Of a stretch of DNA of 64,000 nt, positions 35,732-45,580 are shown piece after piece. Position 1 is the first letter of the stretch. Each line of letters begins with the position of its first letter. Origin of the DNA: an uncultured Porphyromonadaceae bacterium. GTDB lineage: Bacteria > Bacteroidota > Bacteroidia > Bacteroidales > Muribaculaceae. A program made the translations under genes and the position numbers. The DNA lies in assembly GCA_947567425.1 (NCBI GenBank), contig CANOLV010000007.1, forward strand, positions 51,936 through 115,935. The letters run 5' to 3'. Below the pieces are notes generated by a model that saw only the letters and a program-made list of their open reading frames with translations, was not told the origin of the DNA and ran no database searches.

Positions 35732-37155
35732 GCAAGGAGAATTTACATAGGCTGATATATGTGGCCGGCGATTTAATATCTACGAGTATCGCCGTTCTTC
35801 TGTTCAATGTGTTCCGTTATCATCATATTCCCGAATCTTTTGAGGTACGGTCGTTGGGCGAATATCTGAGCTACGATCCGGTTATGCTTGAGCAGTTGAT
35901 AGTGCCGGTGGCTATGTTGGGAATATATTGGACTACGGGATATTACAATGAAGTGTTTCTTAAGTCGAGGCTTGAAGAGCTCGGTTCTACCGTGTTCTCG
36001 GCTTTGATAGGGAGCGTAGTGTTCTTTTTTGTAGCGTTGATTGATGATCTGACCCCCGACAGGTATGAGTCATATCTGTCGATACTGGTGCTTGTGGGGC
36101 TGATGTTCGGATGTGTGTATCCGGTGCGGGTTGTCATAACTTCTGTAATCACAGGGCAGATCCGCCGTGGCGCATGGCGCAGAAACACATTGGTGGTAGG
36201 TACGACCCAAAAAGCGGTTTCGATGTCGGAGCGTATAACCGGTTCCGGTAGGGACATGGGGATGAATGTCGTCGGTTTTGTGTCGACGCAAAGTGACGGC
36301 AGTGGGATTTCGGATACAGTAGGAGGCTTGCCGGTGTTTGGTCTGGACGACCTGCCTGAAGTGTGCGTCGGCTTCAATGTCGAGAGTTTCGTGGTGATTC
36401 CTCATCAGCATGGATTGAAGGCTACGGTGGAGTTGATAAACCGGCTCCTGCCGTATGGGCGTGCCGTGCTCATGGCTCCGGATCTTTACTCTGTGCTGAC
36501 TGCTCAGAAGCGCATATCCGGCATAGTCGGCGAGCCTCTCGTGGATATGGCCCATGCCAACATCAAAGAGAGCACCAAGAATGTTAAACGGCTCATCGAT
36601 ATTGTATTTTCGGGCGTAGCGCTTGCCGTGTTGTCACCTTTGATGTTATGTCTGGGCGTGCTTGTCAAGTTGGATTCTCCCGGACCGGTCATATATAAGC
36701 AGGAACGTATCGGACGGCATAAGCGTCCGTTCATGCTGTATAAATTCCGGTCTATGAATTCGGATGCGGAGTCGGACGGGATTCCATTATTGTCGTCGGT
36801 CAGCGATTCGCGTGTCACGCGTTTAGGACATTTTCTCCGTAAATACAGGCTCGACGAACTTCCTCAATTCTGGAATGTGTTCAAGGGTGACATGTCGTTG
36901 GTGGGTCCGCGTCCGGAGCGAGCCTATTATATAGAGCAGATCACGCGACGGACTCCTTACTACACGCTTGTTCAACAGGTGCGTCCGGGGTTGACGTCGC
37001 TTGGAATGGTCAAGTACGGCTATGCAAGTAATCTGGAAGGTATGCTCGAACGCCTTCGTTACGATCTGCTGTATCTTGAGAATGTGTCGATATTGATGGA
37101 TTTAAAAATAATGATATATACCGTAAAGACGGTATTTACCGGAAAAGGAATTTGA
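35728..37155 (+). CDS. Polyprenyl-phosphate sugar-1-phosphate transferase (WbaP/bacterial sugar transferase family)
   Basis: This integral membrane enzyme transfers a sugar-1-phosphate to undecaprenyl phosphate, starting an O-antigen or exopolysaccharide repeat unit. The 475-residue protein has four N-terminal helices (about residues 8-110) and a cytosolic nucleotide-binding-like middle domain with FVSTQSDG and VVGTTQKA. The C-terminal catalytic domain contains KRLIDIVFSG, KQERIGRH, MLYKFRSMN, RKYRLDELPQFWNV and DMSLVGPRPE. The start is TTG 35728, in a TTGA overlap with the preceding stop; no better start is near. No glycan assembly cluster surrounds it, so it looks like an orphan initiating enzyme. 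Confidence 0.92.
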   Translation: MSKENLHRLIYVAGDLISTSIAVLLFNVFRYHHIPESFEVRSLGEYLSYDPVMLEQLIVPVAMLGIYWTTGYYNEVFLKSRLEELGSTVFSALIGSVVFFFVALIDDLTPDRYESYLSILVLVGLMFGCVYPVRVVITSVITGQIRRGAWRRNTLVVGTTQKAVSMSERITGSGRDMGMNVVGFVSTQSDGSGISDTVGGLPVFGLDDLPEVCVGFNVESFVVIPHQHGLKATVELINRLLPYGRAVLMAPDLYSVLTAQKRISGIVGEPLVDMAHANIKESTKNVKRLIDIVFSGVALAVLSPLMLCLGVLVKLDSPGPVIYKQERIGRHKRPFMLYKFRSMNSDAESDGIPLLSSVSDSRVTRLGHFLRKYRLDELPQFWNVFKGDMSLVGPRPERAYYIEQITRRTPYYTLVQQVRPGLTSLGMVKYGYASNLEGMLERLRYDLLYLENVSILMDLKIMIYTVKTVFTGKGI

Positions 37156-38960
37156 TGAAACGAATTATACATAGATTTTCAAGAGTTGGGACGGGATGGT
37201 TCACCCGGTTGCTTATATGGCGCGAACGCCATATAAAGGAGAGGGACTTTGTGCTGATTCTTGCGCTGATAACCGGAGTACTGTGCGGTTTTGCATCGCT
37301 TATATTCAAGTGGCTCATACACTTTATATCCAGTTCGCTGTTGCTCAACATCGACATCACAGGCAGTAACTATATGTACTTGATATATCCGCTGATAGGC
37401 ATTTTCATAGTGACCTGCTATGTTAGATATGTGGTACGCGACAATATTTCCCATGGTGTCACCCGAGTGTTGTATTCTATTTCTCAGAATAAGAGCCGTT
37501 TGAAGTCGCATAATTGCTATACGTCCATAGTGGCGTCGTCGATAACCATCGGTTTTGGAGGTTCGGTAGGAGCGGAAGGTCCGATCGTTTACACTGGAGC
37601 CGCGATCGGAAGTAATATCGGTCAGGCGTTCCGTCTGTCACCCCGTCTATTGATGATATTGGTCGGATGCGGTGCCGCAGGAGGTCTGGCGGGCATATTC
37701 AAGGCTCCTTTGGCCGGTGCCTTGTTCACTCTTGAAGTGTTGATGATAGACCTTACTACGGTGTCGGTCATGCCGTTGCTGATATCGTCTATCACGGCGG
37801 CCACGGTGGCGTATATTTTCACGGGATTCGACGCGCAGTTCTTCTTTACGCAGAGCGAGACTTTCTTGCCGGTCAGAATTCCGTACGCACTTGTGCTCGG
37901 TGTTCTCTGCGGACTTGTGTCTCTGTACTTTATACGAGTCATAAATATGATGGAGAATTTCTATGGTTCGATTAAGAATCCATGGAAAAAAGCCCTTATC
38001 GGCGGTGTTATTCTCGCGGGATTGATATTCTTGTTTCCGCCTTTGTACGGTGAGGGGTATGACGTCATAACTTCGATGATCAACGGCGATGCCGGCTCTG
38101 TGCTCAACGGTTCGCTGTTCTACAAGGACCGCGATACGGCATGGGTGATCACTCTTTATGTGGCCGCTCTGACTCTGATGAAAGTATTTGCGACATCGTC
38201 GACTAACGGTGCGGGCGGAGTCGGCGGAACGTTTGCTCCGGCGCTTCATGTCGGTTCGATGCTTGGTTTCTGTTTTGCGTTCATGCTCAACCATATCGGA
38301 CTTGGAATAGACCTGTCGGTTAAGAACTTTGCTTTGATGGGGATGGCCGGAGTGATGGCGGGAGTGATGCATGCTCCGCTTATGGCCATATTCCTCACGG
38401 CAGAACTTACTGGTGGATATGAACTTTTTCTCCCGCTTCTGATTGTGTCGACCATTTCCTATGGTACGATAAAGATTTTTGAGCCATATAGCATATATGC
38501 TATACGTCTGGCCAAACGCGGTGAACTTCTCACTCACCATAAAGATAAGTCGGTGCTTAGGCTTCTTAAGATAAACAGCGTTATCGAGAATGACTTCAAG
38601 ATAGTGCATCCTGACATGAACTTAAAGCAGATGGTGGATGTGATATCGCAGTCAAACCGTAATCTGTTTCCTGTGGTCGACGATTCAAATGTGCTTCTCG
38701 GCGTGGTGTTGCTGGATGATATTCGCAATATAATGTTCCGCCCGGACCTTTACAAGAAGATGTATGTCCGGAAATTTATGAGTTCGCCGCCGGCTATGAT
38801 AGAGGTGGGCGACACGATGGAGAAGGTGATGAAGACCTTTGACGACACGGGCGCCTGGAATCTGCCGGTGGTGGAAAAAGGCAAATATGTCGGATTCGTG
38901 TCGAAGTCCAAGATATTCAATTCCTACAGAAGGGTGCTCCGGCATTACTCCGAGGACTGA
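37155..38960 (+). CDS. ClC family chloride/anion transporter with CBS domains
   Basis: This 601-residue ClC protein has a hydrophobic domain (about residues 30-440) and a C-terminal pair of CBS domains (about 465-595), which usually bind nucleotides to regulate transport. The gating-glutamate region appears as GSVGAEGPIVYTGAAIG near residue 135, with GAEGP in place of GREGP. GIFKAPLAGALFTLEV near 178 is also typical. The selectivity-filter motif GSGIP is not found; the equivalent place reads ISHGVTRV. Ion selectivity and channel versus exchanger mode are therefore open. ATG 37155 overlaps the previous stop by one base (TGATG). The 3' end overlaps the convergent second ClC gene by 16 bp. Confidence 0.9.
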   Translation: MKRIIHRFSRVGTGWFTRLLIWRERHIKERDFVLILALITGVLCGFASLIFKWLIHFISSSLLLNIDITGSNYMYLIYPLIGIFIVTCYVRYVVRDNISHGVTRVLYSISQNKSRLKSHNCYTSIVASSITIGFGGSVGAEGPIVYTGAAIGSNIGQAFRLSPRLLMILVGCGAAGGLAGIFKAPLAGALFTLEVLMIDLTTVSVMPLLISSITAATVAYIFTGFDAQFFFTQSETFLPVRIPYALVLGVLCGLVSLYFIRVINMMENFYGSIKNPWKKALIGGVILAGLIFLFPPLYGEGYDVITSMINGDAGSVLNGSLFYKDRDTAWVITLYVAALTLMKVFATSSTNGAGGVGGTFAPALHVGSMLGFCFAFMLNHIGLGIDLSVKNFALMGMAGVMAGVMHAPLMAIFLTAELTGGYELFLPLLIVSTISYGTIKIFEPYSIYAIRLAKRGELLTHHKDKSVLRLLKINSVIENDFKIVHPDMNLKQMVDVISQSNRNLFPVVDDSNVLLGVVLLDDIRNIMFRPDLYKKMYVRKFMSSPPAMIEVGDTMEKVMKTFDDTGAWNLPVVEKGKYVGFVSKSKIFNSYRRVLRHYSED

Positions 38961-40360
38961 TTTTTCATGTCTGGCAGAGGGTCGTCGACGTTGGCTGAAG
39001 CGTATTGCGTCTGGAAGAACGGCTCTTTCATGCAGAGCTTGACAATACAGAATGATAGCGACGCGGTAATGGTGATAGGTACGAGCAGACCTAAATTCCC
39101 GGTCAGTTCGGTGGTTAGGAATATGGCCATAAGCGGAGCGCGGATCACTCCCGCCATCACTCCGGCCATCCCCATCAGGGCAAAGTTGGCGGCATCAAGA
39201 CTTGTTCCGAAAGCGAAGTTGGAGAACATGGCAAACAGGAGTCCGGCCATGCATCCTGCGAAAAGCGTGGGTGTGAAGTCGCCGCTGACGCCTCCTCCGC
39301 TGTTGGTCAGTCCGGCGCATACGGCTTTGACGAGAATCATGCCAGTCAGTACAAGCAATAATGTCAGTGTATCGCCGTGATAGTCGTAATAAAGGCTGCA
39401 GTAGGTTATTGACGAGACATTGTCGGCGAGCACTTTTGTCATGCTTTCAAACCCTTCTCCATATAGGGCCGGAAAGAGAAATATGAAGGCCGATAGACCA
39501 AGACCGGCAATTATATTTTTAACCCAGTGATTTTTGAACAAGTTTAACTTTTTGTCGATATAGCGCATCATGCCAAAGTAGTAGAATGAGTACAGCCCGC
39601 AGAAAACTCCCATGAGTATGACCAATGGTATTATCGACGATTCAAAGGGGTGGGTCTGTGTGAACTGCACATCGACATTGAATCCGGAAAGGGAGTATGA
39701 CACCATGGCTGAAATCAGGCATGTCATCATCATAGCCACTACAGACACTGTCGACATCTCCACTTTAAGGACTTCAAGCGCATATAGCATGCCTCCTATC
39801 GGTGCCTTGTAGATTCCGGAGATAGCTCCGGCTGCTCCGCACCCGATCAGCATCATCATAAATCGCGGCGATACGTGGAACATCTGACCGATATTGCTTC
39901 CAATGGCGGCTCCCGAATAGGCGATCGGACCTTCTGCTCCTGCCGAACCTCCGAATCCGAGCGTCATCGAGCATCCTATGATCGGGGAGTAGGTGAGATT
40001 TCGCTTGATATTGAATTTGCGCATGCGGATCAGGGTTATTATCTTTTGCGTTCCGTGCGACATGTCGTCGTGCGCTATGTACTTTGAATATGTCGCTGAA
40101 AGCAGAATTCCTACAAGCGGTAATATAAGGAATATATATCCTATATGCGATGCTTTCTGGTCATACATAAGCAGACCTGTCACCAGTGATATGAGCGACC
40201 GCAGGCATGAGGATCCTAATCCGGACAGAATGCCTATCAGAAATGCGAGTATAAATATAAAGGTATTGTCAGGAATGTGGTCCCTGCGCCATTGTGATAT
40301 GTCGCTGAGGACAATCCTTACCGTCTGATTTATTTCTTGAATACGCTGTCTGACCCTCAT
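38945..40360 (-). CDS. ClC family chloride/anion transporter without CBS domains
   Basis: This 471-residue ClC protein has only the membrane domain. Signature regions match its neighbour: GSAGAEGPIAYSGAAIG near residue 136, GIYKAPIGGMLYALEV near 180, SGGGVSGDFTPTLFAGC near 350, and GMAGVMAGVIRAPLMAIFL near 398. As in the neighbour, the classical GSGIP filter is replaced, here by MSHGTQKI. It is convergent with the CBS-containing copy and the coding ends overlap. The two look like divergent paralogues rather than a recent tandem copy, because only the core motifs agree closely. Confidence 0.9.
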   Translation of the reverse strand: MRVRQRIQEINQTVRIVLSDISQWRRDHIPDNTFIFILAFLIGILSGLGSSCLRSLISLVTGLLMYDQKASHIGYIFLILPLVGILLSATYSKYIAHDDMSHGTQKIITLIRMRKFNIKRNLTYSPIIGCSMTLGFGGSAGAEGPIAYSGAAIGSNIGQMFHVSPRFMMMLIGCGAAGAISGIYKAPIGGMLYALEVLKVEMSTVSVVAMMMTCLISAMVSYSLSGFNVDVQFTQTHPFESSIIPLVILMGVFCGLYSFYYFGMMRYIDKKLNLFKNHWVKNIIAGLGLSAFIFLFPALYGEGFESMTKVLADNVSSITYCSLYYDYHGDTLTLLLVLTGMILVKAVCAGLTNSGGGVSGDFTPTLFAGCMAGLLFAMFSNFAFGTSLDAANFALMGMAGVMAGVIRAPLMAIFLTTELTGNLGLLVPITITASLSFCIVKLCMKEPFFQTQYASANVDDPLPDMKNQSSE

Positions 40361-40589
40361 GTCGATTGAATATTGTTATATGCCGATACGTTATTAAATT
40401 TTAACAGACAACGGGGCTTTAATGTTCGGACATGGAAGTGTGGTACCGCAGATTTTGACGTTAGGCATTTTGATGGCGGAGCCTTCGTGCGGTTGACCGC
40501 CGGAGGTCGCAGATGTATTGACGATAATGATATATTTTATGATAATTTAAGTTGTAAATGAACAATTCGTGTGATTATTTCCTTTTAAG
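40361..40589. other. Intergenic stretch with no recognised feature
   Basis: Between the divergent ClC and leuA genes there are about 320 nt, of which the last ~90 are promoter and leader. The first part contains a locally GC-richer patch (about 40430-40520) with a small GCGG/CCGC hairpin at 40489-40500. I see no leader peptide with leucine codons, no tRNA and no riboswitch I can name. Confidence 0.4.
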
Positions 40590-40621
40590 TTTGATAATAT
40601 CGCAAAATATCATTAAATTTG
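40590..40621 (+). promoter_or_regulatory. Consensus promoter of the leucine operon
   Basis: TTTG (40590-40593), a 20-bp spacer and TAAATTTG (40614-40621) match the Bacteroidetes consensus exactly. The leader to the leuA ATG would be about 50 nt. It contains no ATG, so classic leader-peptide attenuation is unlikely. Confidence 0.8.
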
Positions 40622-40680
40622 CGAAATCACATTAATTAAAACGAGAAAGTTACGTATAATCTACAATTATAATAAGAATT

Positions 40681-42177
40681 ATGAGCGACAGACTATTCAT
40701 ATTTGACACCACTCTGCGCGACGGAGAGCAGGTGCCGGGATGCCAGCTTAACACAGTTGAAAAGATTGAAGTGGCGAAAGCCCTTGAAGAACTTGGCGTA
40801 GACGTTATTGAAGCCGGATTCCCGGTGTCGAGCCCTGGTGATTTCAATTCTGTGGTGGAGATATCCAAGGCTGTGACATGGCCTACGATATGTGCGCTTA
40901 CGCGTGCTGTTGAGAACGATATACGTGTGGCCGCTGATTCGCTTACTTATGCCAAGCGGAAACGTATACACACGGGTATAGGAACTTCGGACTATCATAT
41001 AAGGTACAAATTTAATTCTACACGCGAAGAGATTCTCGAACGCGCGGTGGCATGTGTCAAATATGCCAGAAGGTTTGTTGAGGATGTGCAGTTCTATGCC
41101 GAGGATGCCGGACGTACCGACAATGAGTATCTGGCCCGTGTGATCGAGGCGGTAATCAAGGCAGGAGCGACGGTGGTCAATATTCCGGACACTACAGGCT
41201 ACTGTCTGCCGCAACAGTTCGGCGAAAAGATCAAATATCTGATGGAGCATGTCGACGGCATACATAAGGTGACCATAGCCACGCATTGCCATAATGATCT
41301 TGGGCTTGCCACGGCAAATACTATGGCCGGAGTGCTTAATGGGGCCAGACAGGCGGAGGTGACTATAAACGGTATCGGCGAACGAGCCGGAAACACTTCG
41401 CTTGAAGAGGTGGCAATGATATTGAAATCGCACAGGGAACTTTGTATCGACACCAATATCAACACCCCGCGTATATCAGCAGTAAGCCGCATGGTGTCCA
41501 ATCTGATGAACATGCCCGTCCAGCCCAACAAGGCTATTGTGGGGCGAAATGCATTTGCCCATAGCTCAGGCATCCATCAGGACGGAGTGCTTAAGAATCG
41601 GGAGAGCTATGAAATCATAGATCCGAAAGATGTTGGTGTGGACGAAAATTCAATCGTGCTTACAGCACGCTCAGGACGAGCCGCGCTTAAGCATCGTCTG
41701 CATGTGCTTGGAATAGACCTTGACAAGGATGCACTCGACAAGGCGTATGAAGCTTTCCTTAAGCTTGCTGACCGCAAGAAAGAGATTAATGACGATGATG
41801 TAATGCTGATTGCCGGCGAACACCATAAAGCTAAGCATAGGCTAAAACTTGACTTCCTTCAGGTCACTTCCGGTGTAGGGGTTAAATCGGTGGCATCGAT
41901 CGGCCTTGACATTGCAGGCGAAAAATTTGAGGCATGTGCTTCCGGCAACGGTCCGGTCGACGCTGCCATACAGGCTATAAAACATATAATCAGGCGAAAG
42001 ATGCATGTTAAGGAATTCCTCATACAAGCCATAAATCATGGAAGTAACGACGTAGGTAAGGTTCACATCACCGTCGAGCATGAAGGGGTGAACTACTACG
42101 GCTTTTCGGCCAATACCGACATAATAGCGGCGAGTGCCGAAGCATTCATCGATGCCATCAATAAATTTGTCAGATAA
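40681..42177 (+). CDS. leuA: 2-isopropylmalate synthase
   Basis: LeuA condenses acetyl-CoA with 2-ketoisovalerate, the first committed and usually leucine-inhibited step of leucine synthesis. The 498-residue protein carries [16 protein letters not shown] at residues 8-23, with the metal-binding Asp. [16 protein letters not shown] near 199 has the metal-binding His pair, and [14 protein letters not shown] near 233 is present. The C-terminal LeuA regulatory domain (about 380-498) is present, so allosteric inhibition is expected. It is the first gene of leuA-leuC-leuD-leuB. Citramalate and homocitrate synthases are related, but the operon supports LeuA. Confidence 0.95.
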   Translation: MSDRLFIFDTTLRDGEQVPGCQLNTVEKIEVAKALEELGVDVIEAGFPVSSPGDFNSVVEISKAVTWPTICALTRAVENDIRVAADSLTYAKRKRIHTGIGTSDYHIRYKFNSTREEILERAVACVKYARRFVEDVQFYAEDAGRTDNEYLARVIEAVIKAGATVVNIPDTTGYCLPQQFGEKIKYLMEHVDGIHKVTIATHCHNDLGLATANTMAGVLNGARQAEVTINGIGERAGNTSLEEVAMILKSHRELCIDTNINTPRISAVSRMVSNLMNMPVQPNKAIVGRNAFAHSSGIHQDGVLKNRESYEIIDPKDVGVDENSIVLTARSGRAALKHRLHVLGIDLDKDALDKAYEAFLKLADRKKEINDDDVMLIAGEHHKAKHRLKLDFLQVTSGVGVKSVASIGLDIAGEKFEACASGNGPVDAAIQAIKHIIRRKMHVKEFLIQAINHGSNDVGKVHITVEHEGVNYYGFSANTDIIAASAEAFIDAINKFVR

Positions 42178-42193
42178 CAACTTAATGCACATT

Positions 42194-43594
42194 ATGCCAC
42201 GTACTTTGTTCGATAAAATATGGGATTCTCACACTGTTAATGTCATGGACGGTGGACCGACACAGTTGTATATCGACCGCCATTATTGCCATGAAGTGAC
42301 CAGTCCGCAGGCTTTTGACGGTCTGCGTCGGCGTGGGCTGAGGGTGTTTCGCCCCGAGCGTACGTTCTGTTCGCCTGATCACAACATTCCTACCCATGAC
42401 CAGGAAAAGGAGATTGCCGATGAGATATCACGTCGTCAGGTGTCGGCTTTGACGGCCAACGCGAATGAGTTCGGCCTTACTTTATTTGGCATCATGCATG
42501 AAAAGAATGGAATCATACATGTCATTGGTCCTGAAAACGGGTTGACATTGCCGGGGCAGACGATAGTGTGCGGCGACAGCCATACATCGACCCACGGAGC
42601 ATTTGGCGCAGTGGCGTTCGGCATCGGTACATCGGAGGTCGAGATGGTTCTTGCCGGGCAGTGTATACTCCAGCCTCGCCCAAAGACCATGCGTATCAAT
42701 ATCCACGGGCGGCTGAATCCCGGAGTTACCGCCAAGGATGTGGCTCTCTATGTGATTGCGAATATGACCACAGGGGGTGCTACCGGTTATTTTGTGGAGT
42801 ATGCGGGAGATGTGGTGAGAAATATGAGCATGGAAGAGCGGATGACTCTGTGCAATCTGTCGATAGAGATGGGTGCCCGTGGAGGGATGGTAGCTCCGGA
42901 CCAAACCACTTTCGATTATGTAAAGGGCAGGTGTTATGCTCCTAAAGGTGATGACTGGAATCGTGCGGTGGAATATTGGAAAACGTTGCCTTCTGATCCA
43001 AATGCGGAGTTTGACCGGGAGATTGACTTTGACGGAGCTGATATTGCCCCGAGGATAACGTTCGGTACTAATCCAGGCATGGGCATGGATATAGACGGCA
43101 CAGTGCCGTCGCCGGATGTGGCAGGTGATGATCAGAGTTTGCGTTCCTACGAAAAGTCGCTTAACTATATGGGATTTAGTGTGGGGCAGCGTCTTGAAGG
43201 GCATCCGGTAGACTTTGTGTTTCTTGGAAGTTGCACCAACGGTAGGCTTGAGGATTTCCGCGCTTTTGCATCTATCGTTAAAGGGCGAAAAAAGGCATCG
43301 GATGTCACTGCATGGCTTGTGCCGGGATCATGGGCGGTGGAAAGGCAGATCAGAGCTGAAGGCATCGATGTGATTCTTAATGATGCAGGTTTTGAACTGC
43401 GGCAACCGGGATGCTCTGCCTGTCTGGCCATGAACGACGATAAAGTGCCGCCAGGAAAGCTTTGTGTGTCTACTTCAAACCGTAACTTCGAAGGCCGGCA
43501 AGGTCCCGGTGCGCGTACCATTCTTGCCGGACCGCTTGTGGCCGCGGCGGCCGCGGTGACCGGCGTAATCACAGATCCAAGAACCCTAATATGA
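42194..43594 (+). CDS. leuC: 3-isopropylmalate dehydratase large subunit
   Basis: LeuC with LeuD isomerises 2-isopropylmalate to 3-isopropylmalate using a 4Fe-4S cluster, as in aconitase. The 466-residue protein starts [13 protein letters not shown], matching the family N-terminus. ATG 42194 is therefore preferred to ATG 42185. Motifs include HDQ near 75, [15 protein letters not shown] near 126, and the cluster cysteines in LGSCTNGR near 345 and [10 protein letters not shown] near 405. Its stop overlaps the leuD start (ATGA). Confidence 0.95.
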   Translation: MPRTLFDKIWDSHTVNVMDGGPTQLYIDRHYCHEVTSPQAFDGLRRRGLRVFRPERTFCSPDHNIPTHDQEKEIADEISRRQVSALTANANEFGLTLFGIMHEKNGIIHVIGPENGLTLPGQTIVCGDSHTSTHGAFGAVAFGIGTSEVEMVLAGQCILQPRPKTMRINIHGRLNPGVTAKDVALYVIANMTTGGATGYFVEYAGDVVRNMSMEERMTLCNLSIEMGARGGMVAPDQTTFDYVKGRCYAPKGDDWNRAVEYWKTLPSDPNAEFDREIDFDGADIAPRITFGTNPGMGMDIDGTVPSPDVAGDDQSLRSYEKSLNYMGFSVGQRLEGHPVDFVFLGSCTNGRLEDFRAFASIVKGRKKASDVTAWLVPGSWAVERQIRAEGIDVILNDAGFELRQPGCSACLAMNDDKVPPGKLCVSTSNRNFEGRQGPGARTILAGPLVAAAAAVTGVITDPRTLI

Positions 43595-44208
43595 ATCAAC
43601 TGATAATGAAAGAAAAGTTCACTACCATAACATCTACCTGCGTGCCTTTGCCGATGGAGAATATTGATACAGACCAAATAATACCGGCACGGTTTCTTAA
43701 GGCGACATCGAGAGAGGGTTTTGGCGAGAATCTGTTTCGCGATTGGCGATATGACCGTGAGGGAAACCGAATTGACTCGTTTGCGCTGAATGATCCGCGA
43801 TATTCCGGCTGTATCCTTGTCGCCGGCAAGAACTTCGGTTGCGGTTCGAGCAGGGAACACGCCGCCTGGGCTATAGCCGACTACGGATTCAGAGTGGTCG
43901 TGTCGAGCTATTTTGCAGACATTCACAAGAACAACGAGCTTAACAATTTCGTTTTACCGGTGGTGACCAGCGAGACTTTCTTGTCGGAATTGTTCGCAGG
44001 TATTGATGCGGATCCGTCTTTGCAGGTGTGCGTCGACATTGAGCGTCAGACTGTCACAAATCTTTCAACCGGCAGATGCGAGCGGTTTGAGATTGACCCA
44101 TATAAAAAACGATGCCTGCAGGAAGGTCTCGATGATATCGAACTGATGCTCTCGCGTAAATCGGACATTGAGACTTTTGAGGCTAACCGGAGATATCCGG
44201 TACTATGA
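43591..44208 (+). CDS. leuD: 3-isopropylmalate dehydratase small subunit
   Basis: LeuD supplies the swivel domain that completes the active site of isopropylmalate isomerase. The 205-residue protein has [16 protein letters not shown] near residue 22 and the substrate-binding loop [17 protein letters not shown] near 79-95, both diagnostic. The length is normal for the bacterial LeuD type. It overlaps leuC by 4 nt (ATGA), supporting coupled translation of the two subunits, and leuB follows after 39 nt. Confidence 0.95.
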   Translation: MNQLIMKEKFTTITSTCVPLPMENIDTDQIIPARFLKATSREGFGENLFRDWRYDREGNRIDSFALNDPRYSGCILVAGKNFGCGSSREHAAWAIADYGFRVVVSSYFADIHKNNELNNFVLPVVTSETFLSELFAGIDADPSLQVCVDIERQTVTNLSTGRCERFEIDPYKKRCLQEGLDDIELMLSRKSDIETFEANRRYPVL

Positions 44209-44247
44209 TATTTTATTGCCACCCACAAAAATAGTAATACTTAGAGA

Positions 44248-45306
44248 ATGGACTTAAAAATAGCAGTTTTACCCGGCGATGGAATCGGTCCGGAAATATC
44301 TACCCAGGGAGTTAATGCTCTTCAGGCTGTATGTGATAAATTCGGACATAATGTCATGTTTGATTTCGGCATTGTCGGGGCCGCCGCCATCGATGCCGTG
44401 GGCGATCCGTTTCCCGAAAAGACCTATCAGTTATGCAGGGACAGCGACGCGGTATTCTTCTCGGCCGTAGGTGATCCTAAATATGATAACAATCCGTCGG
44501 CGAAGATTCGTCCGGAGCAAGGACTGTTGGCTATGCGGAAGAAACTCGGTCTTTTTGCAAATATCCGTCCGGTAGAAACTTTTAAATGCATGCTCCATAA
44601 GTCGCCTTTGAAAGCGGAAATTATCGATGGTGCCGATTTCCTATGTATCCGTGAGTTGACCGGAGGCATGTATTTCGGGAAAAAATATGAGAGCGACGCG
44701 GAGGCGTATGACACCAATCACTATACGCGCCATGAGATAGAGCGGATTCTTAAAGTGGCATTTGAATATGCTTCGCGCAGGCGCCGCCATTTGACAGTGG
44801 TCGATAAAGCCAATGTGCTTGCTTCTTCGCGTCTGTGGCGAAAAGTGGCGCAGGAGATGGCTGTGGACTATCCTGAGGTGGTCACTGACTATATGTTTGT
44901 CGATAATGCCGCCATGAAGCTTATTCAGGATCCGCGATTCTTTGATGTCATAGTGACGGAGAATACTTTCGGCGACATACTTACTGATGAAGGATCGGTG
45001 ATTTCGGGTTCTATGGGATTGTTGCCGTCTGCCTCGACTGGAAGCGGAACTCCTGTGTTTGAGCCGATTCATGGCTCTTGGCCGGAGGCAAAAGGTAAGA
45101 ATATCGCTAATCCGATAGCCCAGATACTTTCCGGAGCCATGTTGCTTGAGTATTTCAATCTTACAGAAGAAGCTTCGTTGATAAGGCGTGCGGTAAAGGC
45201 ATCGCTTGAAGCCGGATTCTCGACTCCGGATATTACCGGCGATAGGCATCATCATTCTACTTCCGCCGTTGGACAGTGGATCGTCGAATATATCCAGCGC
45301 CATTGA
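44248..45306 (+). CDS. leuB: 3-isopropylmalate dehydrogenase
   Basis: LeuB oxidises and decarboxylates 3-isopropylmalate with NAD+ to give 2-ketoisocaproate. The 352-residue protein has [14 protein letters not shown] near residue 9, [21 protein letters not shown] near 90, and the ELTGGMYFG motif near 136. [14 protein letters not shown] near 187, [10 protein letters not shown] near 217, [25 protein letters not shown] near 240 and [17 protein letters not shown] near 272 follow. These separate it from isocitrate dehydrogenase. It ends the operon and is followed by a long-stem terminator. Confidence 0.96.
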   Translation: MDLKIAVLPGDGIGPEISTQGVNALQAVCDKFGHNVMFDFGIVGAAAIDAVGDPFPEKTYQLCRDSDAVFFSAVGDPKYDNNPSAKIRPEQGLLAMRKKLGLFANIRPVETFKCMLHKSPLKAEIIDGADFLCIRELTGGMYFGKKYESDAEAYDTNHYTRHEIERILKVAFEYASRRRRHLTVVDKANVLASSRLWRKVAQEMAVDYPEVVTDYMFVDNAAMKLIQDPRFFDVIVTENTFGDILTDEGSVISGSMGLLPSASTGSGTPVFEPIHGSWPEAKGKNIANPIAQILSGAMLLEYFNLTEEASLIRRAVKASLEAGFSTPDITGDRHHHSTSAVGQWIVEYIQRH

Positions 45307-45323
45307 TCCGGCGTTGCTGTAAA

Positions 45324-45364
45324 AACAAAAAAGCTTCTGAACCGAGTTCAGAAGCTTTTTTGTT
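45324..45364. terminator. Bidirectional terminator shared by leuB and tRNA-Cys
   Basis: An 18-bp perfect stem (45324-45341 with 45347-45364) and a 5-nt loop, with A6 on one arm and T6 on the other, lies between leuB and the tRNA. It ends 2 nt from the tRNA 3' end, so it can stop transcription from both directions. Confidence 0.9.
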
Positions 45365-45365
45365 G

Positions 45366-45436
45366 AGGTTCCTAGCAGAATCGAACTGCTGTAAACGGTT
45401 TTGCAGACCGGTGCCTAACCACTCGGCCAAGGAACC
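45366..45436 (-). tRNA. tRNA-Cys (GCA)
   Basis: On the minus strand the 71-nt sequence folds as a cloverleaf. The acceptor arm GGTTCCT pairs with AGGAACC, the D arm contains GAGTGGTTAGGC, and the T arm has GTTCGATTC. The anticodon loop CTGCAAA gives anticodon GCA. The discriminator base is T (U73), as expected for tRNA-Cys. CCA is not encoded. Confidence 0.95.
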
Positions 45437-45457
45437 ATTCGTTGCGGTTAGCGAGTG

Positions 45458-45489
45458 CAAAGTTAAGACCAATTTTTTAAATATCCAAA
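45458..45489 (-). promoter_or_regulatory. Promoter of tRNA-Cys
   Basis: On the minus strand TTTG (45486-45489) and TAACTTTG (45458-45465) are 20 bp apart, an exact Bacteroidetes promoter. The tRNA 5' end lies 21 nt beyond the -7 box. Confidence 0.75.
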
Positions 45490-45511
45490 TCCTTTGGCGA
45501 AAAATTGCAAA

Positions 45512-45573
45512 AATGCATTTTGGATTCAGGATTCAGGAATCGATTCAACTAATTCTTCAACCCAAAATGCATT
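45512..45573 (-). terminator. Inverted repeat downstream of the rhamnosidase gene
   Basis: AATGCATTTTGG (45512-45523) pairs with CCAAAATGCATT (45562-45573) over a 38-nt loop that holds two tandem ATTCAGG copies and a GAATCGATTC palindrome. It lies 8 nt after the GH78 stop on the minus strand. A terminator role is likely, though the loop is long. Confidence 0.5.
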
Positions 45574-45580
45574 ATCTCCT

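Noticed and set aside
37647-38609. 320-codon open frame on the minus strand
   Set aside because: It lies inside the CBS-type ClC gene. Its product is rich in Arg and His as expected for an antisense shadow, and it has no domain.
40373-40561. 62-codon open frame upstream of leuA
   Set aside because: It has no family resemblance, no promoter, no unusual leucine content for an attenuator, and ends before the leu promoter.
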